From NCBI RefSeq assembly GCF_001399755.1, contig NZ_LJCP01000009.1, forward strand, positions 94,290-158,289: a stretch of DNA of 64,000 nucleotides, in the 5' to 3' direction. Positions 10,124 through 17,711 of this stretch are shown piece by piece. Positions within the stretch are counted from its first letter, which is position 1. The number at the start of each line of letters is the position of its first letter. The notes beneath the pieces are model-generated. The model saw only the letters and a program-made list of their open reading frames with translations. It had not been told where the DNA came from and ran no database searches. The DNA comes from Thiohalorhabdus denitrificans. Its GTDB lineage: Bacteria > Pseudomonadota > Gammaproteobacteria > Thiohalorhabdales > Thiohalorhabdaceae. Made by a program: the position numbers and the translations under genes.

Positions 10124-10789
10124 TCAGGTAAGGAGGCGGATGGTCAGCGGGTAGCGGAAGGGTTGGTGGCGGTGGGCGCGCAGGGCGGCGTAGAGCACCA
10201 GGATGGTATCGAGGAAGAACAGGCCCAGGATGACGGGGTAGGCCACCGACGGGCTGGCCATGGCCAGGGCGGCCAGGGCGTAGAGGGTTATGCTGATCTG
10301 GAAGTTCACCGCCTCGCGGCCCTCCCGGTCCACCTCGGGAGCCACACCGCGGCGTCCCAGCCAGGCGAACAGGGTACCGAGGAGGTTGCCGAGGGGAACG
10401 AAAAGGCCGGCGAAGGCGGCGAGGTGCACCAGGGCGGCCCATTTGCCCACGTCCGCCCGGGGGTCCGATGGGGTCTGCGACTCCATGGCCGCAGGGTCCA
10501 GGGGCCGTGGTTCCTCCGGATGTGCCGGCCCCTCTTCCGGCTCGGGGTGTAGCTCACCGGAATAGTCCTGTTCCAGGATGGAGTGGGCGCGGGCCGCGTG
10601 GGCCTCGGGGACCTGGACCTTGATCCCGCCGAGGGCCACGCCGTAGAGCCAGTCCGTCTGGATCAGATGGTCGTCGGCGATCTCGGCTGGAATGCCCTCC
10701 GCTTCGAGGCGCCCCTTGGCGATATGGGCGAGGGCCTGGTTATCGAAGGTGGCAATGGTGATCACGTGGAGCACTCCCGGCAGGGCCAT
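10124..10789 (-). CDS. DUF2007-like plus DUF4870-like membrane protein
   Basis: 221 residues. The N-terminal 70 residues resemble the DUF2007 putative signal-transducing domain (ITIATFDNQALAHIAKGRLE, EGIPAEIADDH, GIKVQVPE). An acidic, proline-rich linker follows, and then a DUF4870-type domain with three membrane helices, an AVNFQISITLYAL segment and the C-terminus HQPFRYPLTI. The tail resembles that of the protein at 5788-6192. A GTG start at 10765 with GGGAG upstream is an alternative. It lies upstream of norC on the same strand, but the norC promoter region separates them. Function unknown. Confidence 0.7.
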   Translation of the reverse strand: MALPGVLHVITIATFDNQALAHIAKGRLEAEGIPAEIADDHLIQTDWLYGVALGGIKVQVPEAHAARAHSILEQDYSGELHPEPEEGPAHPEEPRPLDPAAMESQTPSDPRADVGKWAALVHLAAFAGLFVPLGNLLGTLFAWLGRRGVAPEVDREGREAVNFQISITLYALAALAMASPSVAYPVILGLFFLDTILVLYAALRAHRHQPFRYPLTIRLLT

Positions 10790-10845
10790 GGGTAAGCGGA
10801 TCGCGGTTATGCGGGCCGCGGGGGAGGGCCGCCCCGCCGTTAGCT

Positions 10846-11943
10846 ATGGACTCCGGACGCGGGCGGGCGTTCGCCGGTGGCTGGCGCGGGTCGGCGGCGA
10901 GGGCGGAGGTGGGTAGCCAGGTCTGGCCCCTGGGCCTCAGCCTGGCCGTCTTCGGCCTGGCTACCTTGGTGATAGCCGTGGTCGGCGTGCGCCTGGCGAG
11001 CCTCGCCGACCGCTTGGCGGACCGCACCGGCCTCGGCGAGGCCTTCGTCGGGGCGGTGTTCCTCGGGGCCAGCACCTCCTTGCCGGGGATTATCGCATCG
11101 GTAACCGCGGCGGCAAACGGCTACCCCTCCCTGGCCATGTCCAACGCCCTCGGCGGCATCGCCGTCCAGACCGCCTTCCTGGCCGTCGCCGACCTGGCCT
11201 ACCGGCGGGCCAATCTGGAGCACGCCGCCGCCTCCCTCCCCAACATGATGTGGGGCATACTGCTGGTCATCCTCCTCGGCGGCCTGCTGGTGGCCGTACT
11301 GGGCCCGGAGGCGAGCATCCTGGGCGTGCATCCCGTCAGCCCCGTCCTGCTGGTGGCCTATGGATACGGCGCCCATCTGGTGGCCGAGAGCCGGGAGGAG
11401 CCCATGTGGCACCCCCGCCAGACCGCCGCTACCCGCACCGATCAGCCCAACGCGGAAAACCTGGAGCGCGGTTCCCTGGTCGGCCTGTGGGCCGCCTTTT
11501 TGGCGGCCGCCTTGGTGGTCTCCGTGGCCGGCTGGGGGGTGACCCGCGCCGGAGAGTCCCTGTCGGAGCTGACGGGCATCAGTCAGAGCGTGGTGGGGGC
11601 CCTGATGGTGGCGGTGGCCACCAGCCTGCCGGAGCTGGTGACCTCGGTGGCGGCGGTGCGGCGAGGCGCCCTCACCCTGGCGGTGGGGGGCGTGCTGGGG
11701 GGCAACGCCTTTGATACCCTCTTCGCGGCCGTCGCGGACATGGCCTACCGCGAAGGCTCCATCTACCACGCCATGGGGCCCCGTGAGCCGGCCCTGGCCG
11801 CCCTGACCGTGCTCATGGCCGGGGTGCTGGTGCTCGGGCTGCTGCGCCGCGAGCGCCAGGGCCCGGGGCGGATCGGCTTCGAGAGCGTGGTGGTGCTGTC
11901 CCTGTACCTGCTGGGGGCCCTGATACTGGGCGCCGGGGCCTAG
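10846..11943 (+). CDS. CaCA-family cation exchanger (sodium/calcium exchanger-like)
   Basis: 365 residues, about ten membrane helices. The two alpha repeats that form the ion path are visible: GASTSLPGIIASVTAA followed by AMSNALGG, and VATSLPELVTSVAAVRRG followed by VGGVLGGNAFDTL. They are in inverted arrangement, with a hydrophilic loop near residues 180-205. The family exchanges Na+ or H+ for Ca2+ across the inner membrane; the true ion is not certain. The N-terminus is uncertain: the ATG at 10846 has no good ribosome site and a GTG at 10909 would remove a 21-residue Arg/Gly-rich leader. It stands alone, divergent from the DUF4870 gene. Confidence 0.85.
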   Translation: MDSGRGRAFAGGWRGSAARAEVGSQVWPLGLSLAVFGLATLVIAVVGVRLASLADRLADRTGLGEAFVGAVFLGASTSLPGIIASVTAAANGYPSLAMSNALGGIAVQTAFLAVADLAYRRANLEHAAASLPNMMWGILLVILLGGLLVAVLGPEASILGVHPVSPVLLVAYGYGAHLVAESREEPMWHPRQTAATRTDQPNAENLERGSLVGLWAAFLAAALVVSVAGWGVTRAGESLSELTGISQSVVGALMVAVATSLPELVTSVAAVRRGALTLAVGGVLGGNAFDTLFAAVADMAYREGSIYHAMGPREPALAALTVLMAGVLVLGLLRRERQGPGRIGFESVVVLSLYLLGALILGAGA

Positions 11944-11997
11944 CCCGGCTCCGGCCGGCCCCCATCACCTTTCCCCGTCCGCCACAGGAAGGATCCC

Positions 11998-12591
11998 ATG
12001 GAAAAGCCGTACTCCCAGGCCTGCGAAAACAACAAGGACCCGATTCTGGAGGTGCTTGCGGAGGTCTTCCGGGAGGCGGGGCCCATCCTGGAGATCGGCA
12101 GCGGTACCGGCCAGCACGCGGTGCACTTCGGGCGCCACCTGCCCCACCTCACTTGGCAGCCCACCGACGTTGCGGACAACCTGCCGGGGATCCGGGCCTG
12201 GCTGGCGGAGGCGGGCCCGCCCAACGTGCGCGCGCCCCTGGTGCTCGATCTGGACGCGGAGCCGTGGCCGGTGGGGGAGGCGGATGGGGTGTTCTCCGCC
12301 AACACCGTCCACATCGTGAGCTGGCCGCAGGTGGAGCAAATGTTCGCGGGGGTTGCGGGGATTCTCGGGGAGGGGGCCGCCTTCTGCCTGTACGGCCCCT
12401 TTGCCTACGGCGGCGAGCACACCAGCGACAGTAACGCTCGCTTCGACGCCATGCTCCGCCAGCGGGACCCGGCGAGCGGCATCCGGGACCTGCGGGACCT
12501 GGAAACCCTGGGCCGGCGGGTGGGGCTGCGTCTGGAGGCGGATTACGCCATGCCGGCCAACAACCGGACCCTGGTGTGGCGGCGGGTCTAG
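11998..12591 (+). CDS. DUF938 SAM-dependent methyltransferase-like protein
   Basis: 197 residues matching the DUF938 family, which has a Rossmann methyltransferase fold. The SAM-binding loop LEIGSGTGQHAVHF is at residues 31-44; the acidic end of strand 2 lies in the WQPTDVADN region. The N-terminal YSQACENNKDPILEVL and C-terminal MPANNRTLVWRR are typical of the family. The substrate is unknown. AGGAAG precedes the ATG. It follows the exchanger gene by 54 bp and may be in the same transcript. Confidence 0.85.
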   Translation: MEKPYSQACENNKDPILEVLAEVFREAGPILEIGSGTGQHAVHFGRHLPHLTWQPTDVADNLPGIRAWLAEAGPPNVRAPLVLDLDAEPWPVGEADGVFSANTVHIVSWPQVEQMFAGVAGILGEGAAFCLYGPFAYGGEHTSDSNARFDAMLRQRDPASGIRDLRDLETLGRRVGLRLEADYAMPANNRTLVWRRV

Positions 12592-12626
12592 TGCCCGTTG
12601 CGGGAATGCCCAGCCAAGGTAAACGC

Positions 12627-12717
12627 CCGGGAGGCGGGGCAAGGTTGGAGGGCGACTGAAGGGATGCCCGCAGGGCAGGGAACCCTTGGAGCCCGGAAGC
12701 CTTGCCCCGCCTCCCGG
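12627..12717. repeat. Perfect 18-bp inverted repeat in a convergent gap
   Basis: Arms 12627-12644 (CCGGGAGGCGGGGCAAGG) and 12700-12717 (CCTTGCCCCGCCTCCCGG) are exact reverse complements, separated by 55 bases. The spacer contains a further small palindrome TGCCCGCAGGGCA. It lies between the convergent DUF938 and beta-barrel genes and has no T-run, so it is not a classic terminator. It may be a bidirectional 3'-end structure or a remnant miniature element. Confidence 0.85.
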
Positions 12718-12763
12718 ACTACCACCGGAATTGTTGACAGGAATTCCCGGGACGGGGCCCCGG

Positions 12764-13384
12764 CTACCAGTTGTAGCCGAGGGACATGGACAGCTCGATG
12801 ATGCCGTTGTCCTCGCGGATCTCCGTGCCGGCCTTGCCGATGTACTTCAGCTCCAGGGCAAAGGCGGTGTTCTGCGCGTCGCCGTTGATGATGCCCATGC
12901 CCACCTGCCAGAAGGTCTCCTGGACGCTGTCCGTCTCGCCGGCGGCGGTGTCCCCCTCGGCGGTCAGGCGTCCGCCGCCCGCCAGGAAGTAGGGCACCTC
13001 GTTGCGGTCGTTGGCGGGCATGCCGTAGTAGAGGTCCACCCCCACGCGGTCGAGCACCAGCTCGTCGGTGAAGGATCGGTCATCGGCGGCCACCGGGGAG
13101 GAGACGTCCAGGGTGCTGTGCATCCAGTTGACGCCGAGACCGAGGCGGTTGCTCTCGGGGGAGCCGCCGAAGTACTTGATGGTGGCGCCGTAGGACCAAT
13201 CCTGGTCGGGCAGCTCGTTGCGCTGGCCGAGCCAGAAGTCGTAGCCCGCCACGGCGGCGGTGTGGAGGATGGAGCCGCCGCCTCCCCGCCGATCCTGCGC
13301 CCAAGCGTCCGGGGTCAGCGGGAGGGACAGGCACAGGGCCGCCATGGCGAGGGCCGGAAGCCGGAACCGGATCGCCCGCGTCAT
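12764..13384 (-). CDS. Predicted outer-membrane beta-barrel protein
   Basis: 206 residues starting MTRAIRFRLPALAMAALCL, a clear Sec signal peptide ending near AWA/Q. The mature part alternates hydrophobic and polar residues in many strands and ends in a strand with a terminal aromatic residue (SLGYNW), typical of barrels inserted by BAM. The ATG overlaps the stop of the upstream zinc-ribbon gene in an ATGA junction, so translation is coupled. Function unknown; strand number and size suggest a small eight- to ten-strand barrel. Confidence 0.7.
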   Translation of the reverse strand: MTRAIRFRLPALAMAALCLSLPLTPDAWAQDRRGGGGSILHTAAVAGYDFWLGQRNELPDQDWSYGATIKYFGGSPESNRLGLGVNWMHSTLDVSSPVAADDRSFTDELVLDRVGVDLYYGMPANDRNEVPYFLAGGGRLTAEGDTAAGETDSVQETFWQVGMGIINGDAQNTAFALELKYIGKAGTEIREDNGIIELSMSLGYNW

Positions 13385-13884
13385 CGGTCCCGTCGCCAAT
13401 GGGCCAGGACGTATTTGTCTTCGCTCGGGTACTTGATGTCCAGATCCCCCTTGTGCGCCCGATGGATGGCGTCGGCGATGCCGCGCGCCAGATGCTCATA
13501 GGTGGTCCGGATTATAACGGAACCGTCATCCTCTTTTCGAATCTCCATGATCCGTTCGAGAGGGCGCCGGGCGACCTCGCGCTTCTCCACGTTCTCGATG
13601 AGGTTCCGGATGTCCTCCCAGTGCTCCTGGAGGAAGTCCCCCTCCAGGGTGATCATGCCCCCCGTGTAATCCTCCTTGATCCGGGAGCAGGCCGGGCAGG
13701 TCATGAGCTCGGCCTCTTCCGGCGGGTTCTTCATCCACTGGAAGATGCCGCCGTCGAACACCACGCCGCACTCCCGGCAGACGGCGGGCTGGCTGTACTT
13801 GGCCCGCATGAAATAGGGGTCGTTGCGGTGCTCCTGGATCATCTTGTCCAGACGGGAATGGTTCTTGCCGGTGTCTCCGTTCAT
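13381..13884 (-). CDS. BCAM0308-like zinc-ribbon protein
   Basis: 167 residues. An N-terminal CRECGVVFDGG and CPACSRI form a four-Cys zinc ribbon (about residues 36-75). The rest resembles the BCAM0308 family with MITLEGDFLQEHWEDIRNLI and a repeat-like C-terminal domain ending LDIKYPSEDKYVLAHW. The start is set by AGGAGG before ATG at 13884; the frame is open 30 codons further without a site. It is translationally coupled to the beta-barrel gene. In other proteobacteria such genes occur among stress or anaerobic genes; the biochemical role is unknown. Confidence 0.7.
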   Translation of the reverse strand: MNGDTGKNHSRLDKMIQEHRNDPYFMRAKYSQPAVCRECGVVFDGGIFQWMKNPPEEAELMTCPACSRIKEDYTGGMITLEGDFLQEHWEDIRNLIENVEKREVARRPLERIMEIRKEDDGSVIIRTTYEHLARGIADAIHRAHKGDLDIKYPSEDKYVLAHWRRDR

Positions 13885-13991
13885 GCCGTTGCCTCCTTGG
13901 CGGTTCGGGCCTGGATCACGGAAAGCCCCGTTCACCCTACCCCAGCCGGAGGAAGGGGGGCAGTCGGGTCGCACCCCATGGCCCCCTCGGC

Positions 13992-14019
13992 AAAAAAAAC
14001 CCGGAGCCGGGCCCCGGGT
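13992..14019 (-). terminator. Intrinsic terminator after the two small genes at 14042-14545
   Basis: On the minus strand a GC hairpin ACCCGGGGCCCGGCTCCGGGT is followed directly by eight T residues. It starts about 20 bases past the stop of the 88-residue gene and ends that transcript before the zinc-ribbon gene. Confidence 0.85.
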
Positions 14020-14041
14020 CTGTCGGCGGTGAGGAGAGGGG

Positions 14042-14308
14042 CTACATGCCTACCACCTCCTGACGGGTCAGCGTAACCTCCTCCGGAGAGGCCCGGCGGA
14101 CCTTGTGCCAGTTCTGCGGGAACTCCAGCCGGTAGTGCTGCGGATAGTCGTAGGGTTGCACCCCCGCCTGCTCGAGGGCCTCGATGAGATCGTCGGCCTC
14201 GCCGTCCATCAGCTCGGCGTGGCTCTTGAGCTCGCTCAGCAGGAGGCTGGCCTCCTCGGGGTGCACGGCGATCTGGACCTGCTCCCGATCCTGGTTGGCG
14301 ATACGCAT
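14042..14308 (-). CDS. Small protein of unknown function (88 aa)
   Basis: 88 residues, no signal peptide or membrane segment, acidic in the middle (ELKSHAELMDGEADDLIEAL) and with YDYPQHYRLEFPQNWHKVRR near the C-terminus. I do not recognise the family. It begins 3 bp after the stop of the 77-residue gene and is followed by a strong terminator, so the two form a compact two-gene operon. The high charge and short length suggest a soluble cytoplasmic protein. Confidence 0.6.
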   Translation of the reverse strand: MRIANQDREQVQIAVHPEEASLLLSELKSHAELMDGEADDLIEALEQAGVQPYDYPQHYRLEFPQNWHKVRRASPEEVTLTRQEVVGM

Positions 14309-14311
14309 GGC

Positions 14312-14545
14312 TCAGTCCTCCACGCTCGGCTGCTTCGGTGCCTGCTCGTCGAAGGCGTGCGGAGGCTGGCGGAAGTTGTCGCGCATGCCGAACTTTGCTT
14401 CCCGCAGCAGGTAGCCCAGATCGAGGATGGAGCGCGACATCTTCGCCGCCTTGCCCATCACCGGGTCCGCCAGGTCTTCGACCTCGTTTTTATCAAAGGT
14501 GAGGATGTAGTCACCGTGTCCTTCGCTGGAGTGCTGCACGTCCAT
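14312..14545 (-). CDS. Small protein of unknown function (77 aa)
   Basis: 77 residues, soluble and charged, with the stretch DYILTFDKNEVEDLADPVMG and a central KMSRSILDLGYLLREAKFGM that could form an amphipathic helix. I do not recognise a family. GGGGGT lies before the ATG. It is first of a two-gene unit with the 88-residue gene, downstream of suhB on the same strand. Confidence 0.6.
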   Translation of the reverse strand: MDVQHSSEGHGDYILTFDKNEVEDLADPVMGKAAKMSRSILDLGYLLREAKFGMRDNFRQPPHAFDEQAPKQPSVED

Positions 14546-14559
14546 TGGTTACCCCCATC

Positions 14560-14606
14560 GGGTACGTGTATGGATCTCGGACAACCTACTTATTTGATCC
14601 GTACCC
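14560..14606. repeat. AT-rich inverted repeat upstream of the two small genes
   Basis: Arms GGGTACG and CGTACCC (7 bp) enclose 33 bases that are far more AT-rich than the surroundings. It lies 15 bases upstream of the 77-residue gene. It may be a promoter/operator; no confident -35/-10 pair is seen. Confidence 0.4.
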
Positions 14607-14661
14607 GACGCTGGAGGTTCAATCGCCGCGTTTCAAGGACAGGGTTCCGGGGAGGGTCCGG

Positions 14662-15462
14662 CTAGCGGCGCTGGTCGGCGGGGACGTGGCTCTTCAGCTC
14701 GGCCAGCATGGGCCGATGGACACGGGGGGACGCGGCGAGGATGTTGCCGCTGGTGAAGAAGTCGTCGCCGCCCTCGAAGTCCGTTACGATGCCCCCCGCC
14801 TCGCGGACGATCAGGGCGCCCGCCGCCATGTCCCAGGGGTTGAGCTTGAACTCCCAGAAGCCGTCGTAGCGCCCGCAGGCGGTGTAGGCTAGGTCCAGGG
14901 CCGCCGAGCCCCAGCGCCGGATGCCGCTGGTGTGGCGGACATAGGCGCGGAAGGTGTCCAGGTAGGCCTCCATGAGCTCCGGATACTTGAAGGGGAAGCC
15001 GGTGGCCAGCACGGTGCCGTCCAGCCCCTTGCGCTCGGGCATGCGGATGCGGCGCTCGTTCAGCTGGGCGCCCGCGCCCCGGGAGGCCACGAACAGGTCG
15101 TTCTTCACCGGGTCGTAGATGACGGCCTGGTCCAGCTTGCCGTCCTCCTCCAGGGCGATGGACACCGCGAAGTGCGGCAGGCCCTGGAGGAAGTTGGTGG
15201 TGCCGTCCAGTGGGTCGATGATCCAGCGGTAGCGGGAGCCCTCCCGGTGGACGCCTCCCTCCTCGCCGACGATGGCGTGGTCGGGGTAGGCCTTGTGGAG
15301 GGCGTTGACGATGGTCTCCTCCGCGGCCCGGTCCACCTGGGTGACGAAATCGTGGGGACCCTTGGTGTCGACGGTCAGCTCGTCGAGGCGGTCAAAAGCG
15401 CGCACGATCAGGTCCCCGGCGGAGCGGGCGGCGCGGACGGCGGTAGTCAGCATGGGATGCAT
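14662..15462 (-). CDS. suhB: Inositol-1-monophosphatase family protein SuhB
   Basis: 266 residues, normal length. The Mg2+-binding motifs are present: GEEGG near residue 68, IDPLDGTTNF near 84-93 and WDMAAGALIVREAGG near 212. The family hydrolyses inositol monophosphate; in gammaproteobacteria SuhB also joins the rRNA antitermination complex. The start at 15462 has GAGGGGA upstream; the longer open frame beyond it is antisense to trmJ. It is divergent from trmJ, as in many gammaproteobacteria. Confidence 0.93.
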   Translation of the reverse strand: MHPMLTTAVRAARSAGDLIVRAFDRLDELTVDTKGPHDFVTQVDRAAEETIVNALHKAYPDHAIVGEEGGVHREGSRYRWIIDPLDGTTNFLQGLPHFAVSIALEEDGKLDQAVIYDPVKNDLFVASRGAGAQLNERRIRMPERKGLDGTVLATGFPFKYPELMEAYLDTFRAYVRHTSGIRRWGSAALDLAYTACGRYDGFWEFKLNPWDMAAGALIVREAGGIVTDFEGGDDFFTSGNILAASPRVHRPMLAELKSHVPADQRR

Positions 15463-15567
15463 GGGAGTCCCCTCGGCTGCGGAACGGGCGGCTAACGGTA
15501 ACCTCCCCTCATCCCGCCATGCAACGCGCGGCGGGGGGAATGCGGGGAAGCGTAAGAGGATAGCAGG

Positions 15568-16347
15568 ATGTGCTTGGACAAGGTGGCCATCGTCTTGGTG
15601 GAGCCCAGCCACCCGGGCAACATCGGCGCCGCGGCGCGGGCCATGAAGAACATGGGACTGGGTGACCTGCGCCTGGTACGCCCGGCGCGCTTCCCCGACG
15701 CCGAGGCCACGGCCCGCGCCTCGGGGGCCGACGACCTGCTGGCCGCCGCCTCCGTCCACCAGGATCTGGGGGCGGCCCTGGAGGATGTCGGTTGGGTGGC
15801 GGGGACCACCGCCCGTGGGAGGGAGCTCAGCATCCCCGTGCGCACCGCGCGCGCGGCCATGGACGAGCTCCTGGGTCAGGCGCGGGCCGGTCGGCGTGGG
15901 GCGTTGGTTTTCGGGCGGGAGCGCAGCGGGCTGACCAACGCCGAGCTGGACCGCTGCGACCGCCTGGTCCACATCCCCACGTCCGGGGAATACAGCAGCC
16001 TGAACCTCGCCCAGGCGGTCCAGATCCTGGCCTACGAGGCCCGGCTGGCAGCGAACGCCGAGGGCGAAGCGGTGTCCGACCCGGAGCACCTGCCCGCCGG
16101 CGGGGAGGTGCTTGCGGGCCTGTTCGAGCACCTGGAGCGGGTGGTCCGGGACGTGGGCTTCGTCAATCCCCAGAGCCCCAAGCGCACGGACCGGCGCATG
16201 CGTCGCCTCCTGCTGCGCGCCCGGCCCACGGAGACGGAGGTCCATTTCTTCCGCGGTTTCCTGAGCGCCATCGAGAAGCGGATCCACGGCCACCGGCCCC
16301 GGAAGAAGGCGGGGTTTTCTTCCGAGGAAAACGGTCGGGATTCTTGA
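15568..16347 (+). CDS. trmJ: tRNA (cytidine/uridine-2'-O-)-methyltransferase TrmJ
   Basis: 259 residues with a SPOUT fold. Characteristic motifs are EPSHPGNIGAAARAMKNMG near the start, GRERSGLTNAELDRCD near residue 117 and IPTSGEYSSLNLAQAVQ near 137-153, which form the knotted SAM site. TrmJ methylates the 2'-O of nucleotide 32 in tRNA. AGGATAGCAGG precedes the ATG. It lies immediately upstream of the cysE-isc operon promoter, whose -35 overlaps its last codons; trmJ before isc genes is a common arrangement. Confidence 0.93.
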   Translation: MCLDKVAIVLVEPSHPGNIGAAARAMKNMGLGDLRLVRPARFPDAEATARASGADDLLAAASVHQDLGAALEDVGWVAGTTARGRELSIPVRTARAAMDELLGQARAGRRGALVFGRERSGLTNAELDRCDRLVHIPTSGEYSSLNLAQAVQILAYEARLAANAEGEAVSDPEHLPAGGEVLAGLFEHLERVVRDVGFVNPQSPKRTDRRMRRLLLRARPTETEVHFFRGFLSAIEKRIHGHRPRKKAGFSSEENGRDS

Positions 16348-16372
16348 CACGCTTACTTGGTCTTAGTAAAAA
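16344..16372 (+). promoter_or_regulatory. Promoter of the cysE-iscR operon
   Basis: TTGACA (16344-16349) and TAAAAA (16367-16372) are separated by 17 bases. The -35 overlaps the trmJ stop codon. The spacer TTACTTGGTCTTAG loosely resembles type 1 IscR sites found between the -35 and -10 of isc promoters, so repression by the iscR product is plausible but the match is imperfect. Confidence 0.65.
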
Positions 16373-16405
16373 ACCCCAATAACCGAGCAGGTATTAACGG
16401 CGACC

Positions 16406-17197
16406 ATGGTTCAGTCCCTTTCCCGGGTCCTCCGGGAGCACACCGATATCGTCTTCGAGCGAGATCCGGCCGCCCGGACCCGGTGGGAGGTACTCACCAC
16501 CTATCCCGGCGTGCACGCGGTGCTGATGTACCGGCTGGCCCATCGGCTGTGGTGCCGGCGGTGGCGCTGGCTGGCGCGGGTCCTGTCCCATGTCGCCCGC
16601 TTCCTGACCGGCATCGAGATCCATCCGGGGGCCGAGATCGGCCGTCGCTTCTTCATAGACCACGGCATGGGCGTGGTGATCGGCGAGACCGCCAAGGTGG
16701 GCGACGACGTCACGCTCTACCACGGCGTCACCCTGGGCGGCACCACCTGGAAGCGGGAGCGGCGCCATCCCACCCTCGGCGATCAGGTGGTGGTGGGGGC
16801 GGGCGCCAAGATCCTCGGGCCCATCGAGGTGGGCAGCTGCAGCCGCATCGGCTCCAACGCCGTGGTCATCAAGGACGTGCCGGAGAACGCCGTGGTGGTG
16901 GGAGTGCCCGGGCGGGTGGTGAACAAGGAGGGCGCCCGCACCAGCGAGGGCTTTGACCCCTACGGGCAGAAGGAGCACATGCCGGACCCGGTGGCCAAGG
17001 CCGTGGAGTGCATCTCCGAGCATGTCCACGCCGTGGAGCGCCGGCTGGAGTCCCTGGAGCACGATCATCGCGCCGCCGTGCCCGCGGACAGCGAGGGCTG
17101 GAGCTGTCCCTTGGGCGAGGGGGACGAAAATGCGGGGGGCGAGGCGGGCGAGCCGGCCTCGGCAACGGACACCGCCCGGGAGCAGGAGGACCGCTAG
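16406..17197 (+). CDS. cysE: Serine O-acetyltransferase CysE
   Basis: 263 residues. Central left-handed beta-helix of hexapeptide repeats ([54 protein letters not shown]) with catalytic histidines in IDHG and LYHG. It makes O-acetylserine from serine and acetyl-CoA, the precursor of cysteine. After the helix is a charged, low-complexity tail of about 60 residues that looks dispensable. The gene starts an operon with iscR and iscS, so cysteine supply is co-expressed with the enzymes that use it. No clear Shine-Dalgarno precedes the ATG. Confidence 0.93.
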   Translation: MVQSLSRVLREHTDIVFERDPAARTRWEVLTTYPGVHAVLMYRLAHRLWCRRWRWLARVLSHVARFLTGIEIHPGAEIGRRFFIDHGMGVVIGETAKVGDDVTLYHGVTLGGTTWKRERRHPTLGDQVVVGAGAKILGPIEVGSCSRIGSNAVVIKDVPENAVVVGVPGRVVNKEGARTSEGFDPYGQKEHMPDPVAKAVECISEHVHAVERRLESLEHDHRAAVPADSEGWSCPLGEGDENAGGEAGEPASATDTAREQEDR

Positions 17198-17239
17198 CCG
17201 GGCGGCCAACAAGGCGCAACAGCCTGTAAGGAGTGGATT

Positions 17240-17710
17240 GTGCGACTGACGACCAAGGGGCGTTACGCGGTAACGGCCATGGTGGACTTGGCCCTGCACG
17301 GCCAGGACGGCCCCGTGGCCCTCGCCGACATCGCCGAACGGCAGATGATCTCCCTGTCCTACCTGGAGCAGCTGTTCGGCCGCCTGCGCCGTACCGGCCT
17401 GGTGGAGAGTGTCCGGGGCCCCGGCGGCGGCTACCTGCTCGCCCGGCCCATGAACGAGACCACCGTCTCCGACATCATCCTGGCCGTGGACGAGCCCATC
17501 TCCGCCACCCAGTGCGGCGGCAACGAGGGCAAGATGTGCAAGGGCAACGAGCACTGCCTGACCCACTGGCTGTGGATGCGGCTGGGGGATCACATCTACG
17601 ACTTCCTGGTGGCCGTGACCCTCGACCAGCTGGTGGAGGAGAATAAGGGGCGCACCAGCGTGGTGGAGGGGCCTGCCGGGACCCACATCAAGGCCCAGGC
17701 GCGGAGCTGA
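17240..17710 (+). CDS. iscR: Fe-S cluster-sensing regulator IscR (Rrf2 family)
   Basis: 156 residues from a GTG start with TAAGGAG. An Rrf2 winged-helix domain ([51 protein letters not shown]) is followed by the [2Fe-2S] ligand loop with Cys92, Cys100 and Cys106 and a nearby His109. In E. coli the spacing is Cys92-Cys98-Cys104-His107, so two residues are inserted between the first two cysteines. IscR represses isc genes when cluster-loaded and controls other promoters in apo form. It sits between cysE and iscS. Confidence 0.93.
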   Translation: MRLTTKGRYAVTAMVDLALHGQDGPVALADIAERQMISLSYLEQLFGRLRRTGLVESVRGPGGGYLLARPMNETTVSDIILAVDEPISATQCGGNEGKMCKGNEHCLTHWLWMRLGDHIYDFLVAVTLDQLVEENKGRTSVVEGPAGTHIKAQARS

Positions 17711-17711
17711 G

